Made by a program: the position numbers and the translations under genes. A model generated the notes under the pieces. That model was not told the origin of the DNA. It searched no databases and saw only the letters and a program-made list of their open reading frames with translations. A stretch of 64,000 bases of DNA from Aralia elata (Eukaryota > Streptophyta > Magnoliopsida > Apiales > Araliaceae). Positions 57,050-64,000 of the stretch are shown piece after piece. The stretch covers positions 87,841,716-87,905,715 of the forward strand of contig CM068386.1 in the NCBI GenBank assembly GCA_034770075.1, read 5' to 3'. Each line of letters begins with the position of its first letter. Position 1 is the first letter of the stretch.

Positions 57050-58540
57050 TCAACGGAATGAAAAAGGTAATCTTGTCATTTTAGATTCCACACAAATTTC
57101 ACATTTATGCTTTTGATTAATATCAAATTTAGGCAAGAACTCTAAATTAATTAATCTACGCATTGTACCGTAATTAACATGTCCTAATCTAGCATGCCAT
57201 ATATTTGAAGATTCTATCAAGTAAGCAGAAGAATTATTTTTATTATTATCAATAGACTTTGGTACAACAGTCATTACATTCATCTTAAAGAGCCCATCAG
57301 ACATATAGCCTTTTCCCATAAACATATCATTTTTAGTAAGTACAAATTTATCAGACACAAACACCAACTTGAAGCCATTCTTGCTAAGCAGTGACCCAGA
57401 AACTAGATTTTTGCGGATATCCGGCACATGAAGTACATCGTTGAGAGTCAGTTCTTTGTCGGATGTCATTTTCAACACAATCTTTCCACGTCCTTGAACC
57501 TTTGAACTTAAGGAGTTTCCCATGAAGAGTTGCTCGTCATTTTCCATTGGTTTGTAGGTAGAGAACATCCATTTGTTGGAGCAAATGTGGCGAGTAGCAC
57601 TAGTGTCCACCCACCATTCTTTGGTGTTTCCTACCAAGTTACATTTGGATACAACAGCAGAGAGATTAATGTCTGAAACATCTTCAGAAAGTTTTTCCAG
57701 TTCTATCACATTTGCTTGAGCCTTTTGTTCTTTCTTGAAGTTCTTTGGCTTGCGACATTCATTTGATTTATGTCCTTGCTTGCCACAGTTGAAGCACTTA
57801 CCTTTGAACTTTTTCTTGGCTTCGGAAGTACCTTCGCTTTCGCGCTTCCTTTTGTTGTTATTGTTTGGCCCTTGTTCTACCACATTAGCCTCTGCTTCAA
57901 TGAAAATTTTCCCATTCTTCTTCTCAGATCCTCGATTGTCCTCTTCAATCCTAAGTCGCACAATCAATTCTTCAAGATTCATCTCTTTGCATTTATGCTT
58001 AAGATAATTCTTGAAGTCTTTCCATGATGGTGGAAGTTTCTCGATCACTGCAGCAACTTGGAATGAGTCACTTAGTGACATTCCTTCAGAATGAATGTCA
58101 TGTAGGATTACTTGCAAATCTTGAACTTGGGTGACGACTGCTTTATAATCTACCATCTTATAGTCAAGAAATCTACCGACTATGAATTTCTTCATGCCAG
58201 CATCTTCAGTTTTATATTTCTTGTCTAAAGATTCCCAAAGTCCCTTTGCAGTTTGAATTGTACAATACACATTATAAAGTGTATTGTCCAATCCGTTCAA
58301 TACATAATTTCTGCAAAGGAAATCAGCATGTTTCCATGCTTCGACTGCAACCACTTTTTCCTTGTCAGTTTCTCCTTCAACAAGAGTAGGACATTCCTCT
58401 TGAAGAAACCTTATCAAGTTCAAAGTTGTGAGATAGAAGAGCATCTTTTGTTGCCAACGCTTGAAATTTGTTCCATTGAATTTTTCAGGTTTCTCTCCAT
58501 GAGACATACTCACAGTAGGGATGGTGCTAGAAGATGTCAT
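57050..58540 (-). pseudogene. Gag and protease of the second Copia element (intact ORF within a broken polyprotein)
   Basis: 496 codons without a stop. The gag domain (residues 15-200) includes FNGTNFKRWQQKMLFYL, AKGLWESLDKKYKTED and LPPSWKDFKNYLKHK. The zinc knuckle is CFNCGKQGHKSNEC. A protease follows with WWVDTSATRHICSN, where the usual DTGA reads DTSA. Next is the pre-integrase block NIWHARLGHVNYGTMRRL with its zinc ligands HKCEICVESKM. A frameshift at the 3' end cuts the link to integrase. It could still give a gag-protease product if transcribed. The start is MTSSSTIPTVSMSHGEK, 216 bp inside the LTR. Confidence 0.93.
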
Positions 58541-58756
58541 TTCTGTTACACAAACAAAAGGTAATTTAAGAAGTGTAGAAGGGAGAAAAACAGAAACAAT
58601 TTTATGTTTTTAAATAATAATATATAAATATATTTATGAAACAGTATTAAGACAAAAAAAACAAAAACAAATTTTCGTTTTATAACGTTGATAATTTAAC
58701 AGAATGATATTAAATAAAACTATAATTACAGAAAATAAGTAAATTTGCTTCAAGAT

Positions 58757-59937
58757 TGTTGCATCTGTAAATATAATTAATATTTAATATTCAATGATAG
58801 TATTAGATAAGTAAGTAAATCAGAATTAGAAAGTCCAGTGTACTTACTTGAAAATCAGAATCTGGAAAAACAAAGAATATTTATAAATCCGAGTCCTTTG
58901 AATTCACAAAGTTTCCTTGAAGCAAATTTATTCCCTCACTGGTACTAAAGGATTTTTGAATAATTAATTCTCAAGATAAAACGAATTTTCAATTCTTAAT
59001 TACAAGCACTTCAAAATTAAGAATTCTTCGAACGCAATTTCTATGTTCTGTACTTGAACTGACTATGATGAATGAAAGAATGCAAAGAAGGAAAGACGAA
59101 GTACGTTGAATTGCTCGTGAATTGAATGAATTCGAATGTCAGCCCCCCTATCTATTTATAGGAAGGGTTCGTGACCCGTTTGATGGGACACAACCCATTG
59201 AAAGGGCATCAGATGCATATGAAAAGGTATGGCATAGCACCCGTTCGGTCAAAATGACGTAGTTTTGGGCCTTAGTAGAATGGGCGCATCCGTTCAGACC
59301 AAAAACGACGCAGTTTTGGGTTTGCCAAAGAGGGCGCTTCCGTTCGGGCAGGCGCTCCCCAAAATGACGTAGTATTAATGTTTTCGTTCTGCAAATAGCG
59401 CTTCCAAAACGTCGTAGTATGATAATAAAAAACATTTCTCAAAAACGACACAGTTTTGATAATAGAACTAAAATAAATTAAACAAATTCAAATAAAATTT
59501 TGTCCAAAAAATATATACAAGGACCCAGACCCACGAACCACGAGCTCGGCCCGACCGGTCGTTCGGCGGCGGCGGCGCGCGCGTGCGGGTTCAAACCAAG
59601 CTTTGGCTAGGTCCTCTCCCTTCCACAAAAGTGGGGTGCCCCTTGGGGCCCAAACCCAATAGCAAATTTCTTGTATATAAACCAAATAATACTTTAGTTC
59701 TTAACCGATGTGGGACTTGGCTTCCCACAAATATTTTTTATCATTTCAAATGGTGATCTTGGGAGTCAATTTTCTCATTTAATACATAATGGACTTGACC
59801 AAATAAATATACCACGTTATACTCCTCGCGGAGGAGAATGCATTGGTGCATGGATCCGACATTTTCGGAGTGTGGGTCCCACATTAAATTGAGCTTCAAA
59901 ATGCTCTAATATTTATTTTTCAAACCCATTTCCAACA
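58757..59937 (-). mobile_element. Right LTR (5' LTR) of the second Copia element, 1181 bp
   Basis: TGTTGCATCTG...TTTCCAACA, followed by the AATCT duplication (59938-59942). It differs from the left LTR at scattered positions (several percent by eye). The segment just inside it (minus strand ATCTTGAAGCAAATT) should be the primer-binding site but is not the usual tRNA-Met type. Confidence 0.93.
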
Positions 59938-60174
59938 AATCTTTCATTAGCGCGTGGTGTTTTAATTATTTTGATGTTTAGTTGCTTTATTTTATTACTT
60001 AAAATGAAAGTAATTATGCGAGTTTATCATTTTGCTTTTAGAAAAGGCTCTAACTCAGTCGGAGGACTAAAATGAACCTGAATTGTCTAATTTTGGGCTA
60101 CATTGAGATTTTTAAAAGTTCAGGAGTCATCAAAATTTGGTGATAACTTAAAGGGGTAGTTTTACAATTCAACC

Positions 60175-60893
60175 TAACATAAAAGAGGTTTCAAAGTGTT
60201 GTAAAAGTATTCAAATCTTTAATCAAGTTATTGACATTAAATTTAGATTTTGGGTTATATGAAATAGTGTCATACGATTTTGAGTTTAACAAAATGTTAC
60301 ATGTTTGAATATTTTATACATATATTTTGTAAATTTCAATGAATAAAAAATTAATACATGCCCATAATAGTGCTTCAATTATTATAAGCATCTTGACAAA
60401 CTAGTTAAAAGTAAAATAGTACTTAGGATAAATGAATTATCTAGGATGAACTATAGATATATCCCTCTAAATTGTCAATCAATTTCAAAATAGCCCCTCA
60501 ATTATGTCACTTAGTACTTTCAATTTTATGTGAATTGATTTTTTTCTTAAATTTGCATCACGTGTTACTCGTACACATATATTTAATATTGAGATTCTTG
60601 TCATTTAACAATGTAAAATATCTAATTATCACGACTAACACGTGAATAGGCTATTTTATATAATTAAATGACAAAGATATACTTATTAAACAAGCGCATG
60701 ACTAGTACCTAGCACAAAATTGAGAAAAAATATACACAAATAATAAAATTGATACTAAGTGGAACATATAAGGAGGTAAATGTTCACTTTAATAATTAAG
60801 GGTTTTAGAGACATATTTGTAATTCAACAATTACTATATAAGAAGCCGATTTTTTCAATAGAGCTTTAAAAAATATTTATTAAAGAAAGTTTT
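60175..60893. other. AT-rich region; possible small MULE-like element at about 60440-60835
   Basis: The ends near 60455 (ATATATCCCTCTAAATTG...CACTTAGTACTTTCAATTTT) and, inverted, near 60815 (ATATGTCTCTAAAACCCTTA...CACTTAGTATCAATTTTAT) resemble each other for about 110 bp. That is the form of a short TIR element. I could not define borders or a duplication. Confidence 0.4.
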
Positions 60894-61245
60894 AATGCGG
60901 CAAATAAAGAGAGAGTGAAAATTGAAGGTGTTGGAAGTGTTCGCTTTAAAATTCAGGATGGCATTACAAATATTCATGAAAATGTATGTTATGTCACTCA
61001 TTATGGTGAGATTACATAATTTCTTTGGGACAATTATTCTCGTGTGGATACACATATGTGGGTTAATGAGATTCCTGCAAGATGTTCAAGAAAGACAAAT
61101 TAATTCTTCAAGGTAAGAGGAATGAAAAATTAATTTGTGTGTTAGATGAACAATTCATGTGTGAAAAGATGACCCAAAAATCCACCATCGGATGAAGTTC
61201 AAAGATAGTTGAAGTATTTGGAGATTCAAGTAGAGAAATGAATTA
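60894..61245 (+). pseudogene. Second copy of the gag/protease-only Copia family: protease scrap
   Basis: Starts ATGCGGCAAATAAAGAGAGA and is collinear with 10931-11281 through the protease end, the pre-integrase scrap (AATTAATTTGTGTGTTAGAT) and the purine tract before the LTR. The same deletion of integrase, RT and RNase H is present. Everything upstream of the protease is lost. Confidence 0.82.
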
Positions 61246-61545
61246 TTAGGATACTCCTCGAACCATATTATATAAAAAGAATCTTATATTTAGTAGGATT
61301 GTTAATTTGGAATAAGTCCTATTTTATTATCAATATTTTATTAATTAGAAGTAAGAATCCTAATTAGATTCGGGATATAAAAATGAGTTTATGTTTAGTT
61401 AATGGAGAGATAGAGAGAGAGGAGGGCAACTCAACCAAGAGCTAATAACATCTTAAAGAATTGAGAGTGTGTGTAGGATCTTGTGTTGGTGTAAGAGAAA
61501 GTGTTTTTTTAGTTTCTATTCCGTGCAAAAGTTGTACGTACATTC
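61246..61545 (+). mobile_element. LTR fragment of the gag/protease-only Copia family
   Basis: TTATTAGGATACTCCTCGAA and later blocks (AATCCTAATTAGATTCGGGA, TTTCTATTCCGTGCAAAAGT) align with the 498-bp LTR at 11282-11779, with several deletions. The right end fades near 61545. Confidence 0.75.
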
Positions 61546-62299
61546 CATATTATAATTTATTGAAGTGGTCTCTAGAGTAGACAAGGACGAACCTACACTG
61601 GGGGGCAGCGGAGTCCGCGCCCCTAGAGGATTTGAAATCCTTTTTATATATTTGCCTATTTGCGTATGTAAAAAATATATATTCATAATAATTAATATTT
61701 TATTCATCTCACCAAATGAGTTTTATTTTGACTTTTTAAAGTTAATTTTTGAAATTTAAAATTTTAAAACTATGGGAATTAATTTAATTTAGAGAATACA
61801 ATCATAAATATTACTCTCTATTTTACAAAATGGATTTTCTTTACAAATTTTATGAATTTTAAAGATATATACAAATATATAAAAATATTCTATTTCATAT
61901 TTACTCTTAAATAATTGAGTGTTTAGTTTTATATTGATGGTATGAATTGTTATAATGAATTTAAGAATATGATGTAGTCTTATACTACCAATAAAAATAT
62001 GCAATCCTTTTTAGCAAATTAATAATATCACAATATTTCATTTATAATATGCCTCAAATAAATTTATTAGATATTAGTAATATTGCGTTACATATATAGT
62101 TTACTTTCCAAAAGAAAAGCATTAAAAATCAAGACTTTATGTGTAATAACCCGAATTTATATTAATAATTAAATATTGATTTTTCCTAAAACCATAATCG
62201 ATTTGGAATAGGTAAGTTACTATCTAACTTGTGAATCTTGTCTCATGACTAAATCTTCATTTAGTGGACATGGAGATAGAGTATCGAGATAGAGTTGCA
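61546..62299. other. AT-rich region, no gene; possible LTR start at 62152
   Basis: A short GC-rich island at 61590-61630 (GGGGGGCAGCGGAGTCCGCG) lies in AT-rich sequence; origin unknown. TGTAATAACCCGAATTT at 62152 has the look of a Gypsy LTR start, but no partner is visible. Confidence 0.4.
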
Positions 62300-62425
62300 G
62301 TGTTGTTAGAATTGGTACAAACTGATATGTATGGACCTATGACAACACATGCTAGAGAAGGACACCCGTAGTTCATTACATTCACTGATGATCATTCTAG
62401 ATTTGGATGTGTATTTAATAAAATA
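62300..62425 (+). pseudogene. Copia integrase scrap
   Basis: One frame reads LVQTDMYGPMTTHAREGHP, stop, FITFTDDHSRFGCVF. These are the start of a Copia integrase core with the first catalytic Asp of TDD. Neither the upstream zinc region nor the rest of the core follows. Confidence 0.8.
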
Positions 62426-63003
62426 TAAATTTGAATCATTTTAAAAATCATAATTAATTCATCCAATGTCGGAATTAAATTAATCTAAAGCTTATTTCTT
62501 CAATTTTTGTCCTCTTTAATTTTAGAGAGGTGGAAAAGTTATTTGACACTAGCTTTCTGCCTTAAATTGATGAAAACGACAACCTGTCTTAAATCTTGTC
62601 ACTATTTTCAACCCTAATTTTGAAAATTTATAACTTAATCATATTAACTCTGAATCGAGTGATTCTTGAGCCTATTTCGTGTATCTTTTCGAGAGTTATA
62701 TGTTTGTGAAGACATGAAGAGATTTTAAAGAACCTAAAAGACCCGTAAGTCAGATTCTTTACTACTATATATTGAAGAAAGACGAATAAGGTAAATATTA
62801 CTTTGTATTTTGATTTTAAGTTTAGTTGTGAGGGTATTTAAATAAAAAATTGTGCTTAAATAAAATATAGACATAAAATTAGATATCATGATAATCGAAA
62901 AGAGAAGATGAATTTATATAAAGGAATATAATTTGATTGAATGTAAACGTTAAAATCTAGAAAATCTGTTTCTATATTTTAAAGGACTATTGCGTGAGCT
63001 ATA
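62426..63003. other. AT-rich spacer, nothing recognised
   Basis: No open frame, repeat border or RNA gene seen. Confidence 0.5.
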
Positions 63004-64000
63004 TGTTAGGTTTGTATAATGCGAACATGCAATCAAATTACATAAATAAAGCGGAAGCGCGATAAAATCAGATTTTAAAATTTTATACAAACCATCACCA
63101 TGATCTTTCTTTATGCACAATTATTAATTAAACGAAAGAGATGGAGAATAAGAATTATACCCTTGTAGAATTCTAGCTTCCTCAGGTATAAGTTCACCTC
63201 CAATTACTTCGCGTTTTCCTTGAATTCCATCGATTAAATTTCTTACTTTGATCAACGTTAGCCACCCAAGTGTTTGGCCTCTAGAGGTGATCCACCAAGG
63301 AATAATACTTGTTCAAGAAGATGGGTGTTTGGCAAAACCCTAGTTTCTATCTCTATAGAAATTGCAAGTACTCTCCACAATTCTTATGCAAGAGTGTGTA
63401 ACCCTAATCTATGATAAGACTCCTCTTATTTATAGATGTAGGAATAACCCTTCCCTAAACTATTTAGGATTTGGGTTTCTATTATAATTAAACTCCTTTA
63501 ATTAATTATGCTCCTAATCCAATTAGGAATTCATGAGAGAGTACTTCTATTAATTAATTTTCAATCCCTATTAGAAATTAAATAATAGTAATAGTAATAG
63601 TAATAATAATAATAATAAGACTTCTCTTATTAATTTATATTTAATATTTCCAAAATATTAAATAATAAATATTAATCTATTTAATTTATTCTATCTCCAT
63701 AGACTAAATTAAATACACTTAACTTATTATTACAATTATGCCATTTACTTCTTAAATAAATATTTTTCTTTTGCGGTGGGACCCTTTAGGTTCTCCATAT
63801 TAAACCGGTTGTGAATAAATCAATTAGAACAATTCTAATCTTATTTAAATAAATAAATTAAACTATTTAATTTATTTAAATAAATAATATTTATTCTACA
63901 ATAAGGGTAAGCCCCCTTAGCGATTAACGACTTTCCAGATAATATAGATTTCAACATTAATCACAAAAGAACTTTTGAGTAAATAGTTACCGTACAATTC
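63004..64000 (-). mobile_element. Copia-type LTR, partial, running off the right edge
   Basis: Begins TGTTAGGTTTGTATAATGCG on the plus strand (so ends CAAACCTAACA on the minus strand). It contains a minus-strand TATA word CTATAAATAAGAGG near 63422-63436, suggesting minus orientation. A TAA/TAG trinucleotide stretch lies at 63584-63617. No partner LTR is in the window, so the class is tentative. Confidence 0.55.
63584..63617. repeat. (TAA/TAG)n microsatellite
   Basis: AATAGTAATAGTAATAGTAA then AATAATAATAATAA inside the partial LTR. Confidence 0.85.

Larger units (their letters stand above)
52133..60174. mobile_element. Old non-autonomous MULE-like element, split by a Copia insertion
   Basis: Left end GGTCGAATTGTAAAATTGTC (52133) and right end, reverse-complemented, GGTTGAATTGTAAAACTACC (60174) are inverted repeats. 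They can be followed for about 130 bp via TTTTTAAAAATCT and AGCAAAATGATAAA. Flanks CAATGTAAA and TAACATAAA agree at 6 of 9 positions, all differences being transitions, so perhaps a decayed 9-bp duplication. Without the 7.1-kb Copia element it is about 940 bp. The interior (52500-52760) has three related blocks around TTCGATTTCATGG and a GA/GC-rich stretch. No transposase. Confidence 0.65.

Noticed and set aside
61516..62004. ORFs downstream of the second gag-only Copia copy
   Set aside because: Low-complexity AT-rich translations with no support; the GC-rich island at 61600 is too short to call.
1..64000. tRNA, rRNA and other RNA genes
   Set aside because: No cloverleaf with A/B boxes and no ribosomal signature was noticed when reading; the tRNA-like words found are retrotransposon primer-binding sites. 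A covariance-model scan was not possible here.

Overview
This is plant nuclear DNA, most likely from a eudicot. It is AT-rich, carries plant LTR retrotransposon lineages (SIRE- and Athila-like), MULEs and MITEs, and has three plant protein genes with plant TATA boxes. The species cannot be told from the sequence. No CRISPR array, operon, rRNA or tRNA gene was seen. Most of the window is nested transposable elements of different ages.

Layout. 1-10059: a decayed SIRE-like Copia element on the minus strand, running off the left edge and split by a 3.43-kb solo LTR (1706-5135, TSD ATAGC). 10060-11779: the 3' part of a gag/protease-only Copia element whose LTR breaks a PIF/Harbinger transposase pseudogene (11780-12430). 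12979-15256: a Gypsy LTR scrap, then a 5'-truncated L1-type LINE with reverse transcriptase, zf-RVT and RNase H regions. 15533-16975: a non-autonomous MULE with a perfect 9-bp TSD. 17237-17552: a Tourist-like MITE. 18877-20472: an intact berberine-bridge-enzyme-like oxidase gene on the minus strand, in which the cysteine normally bonded to FAD is Trp. 22759-28426: a very young non-autonomous Athila-type element (equal 1184-bp LTRs, about three mismatches, TSD GTTTT). 28654-28913: a Stowaway MITE.

29106-46415 is a roughly 17.3-kb giant MULE with inverted repeats of 200 bp or more. It carries a plus-strand plant-mobile-domain/Ulp1-protease pseudogene convergent with a minus-strand FAR1-type MULE transposase, which places it near the Ulp1-bearing KAONASHI class. 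The transposase is cut in two by a 9.28-kb Athila element (35114-44393, TSD CTATA). Short palindromic motifs recur in its ends and in an internal array, and a foldback lies between its two genes.

46437-46605 is a CACTA end. 48685-49059 (+) and 50586-50924 (-) are two intact, convergent type-I lipid-transfer-protein genes. The first contains a 38-bp perfect palindrome. 52133-60174 is an old roughly 0.94-kb MULE-like element split by a 7.1-kb Copia element (52839-59937, TSD AATCT). 60894-61540 is a second copy of the gag-only Copia family. 62300-64000 holds a Copia integrase scrap and a Copia LTR running off the right edge.

The likely working genes are the BBE-like oxidase and the two LTPs, all predicted to enter the secretory pathway. 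The rest is mobile DNA, and the order of insertion can be read from the TSDs.
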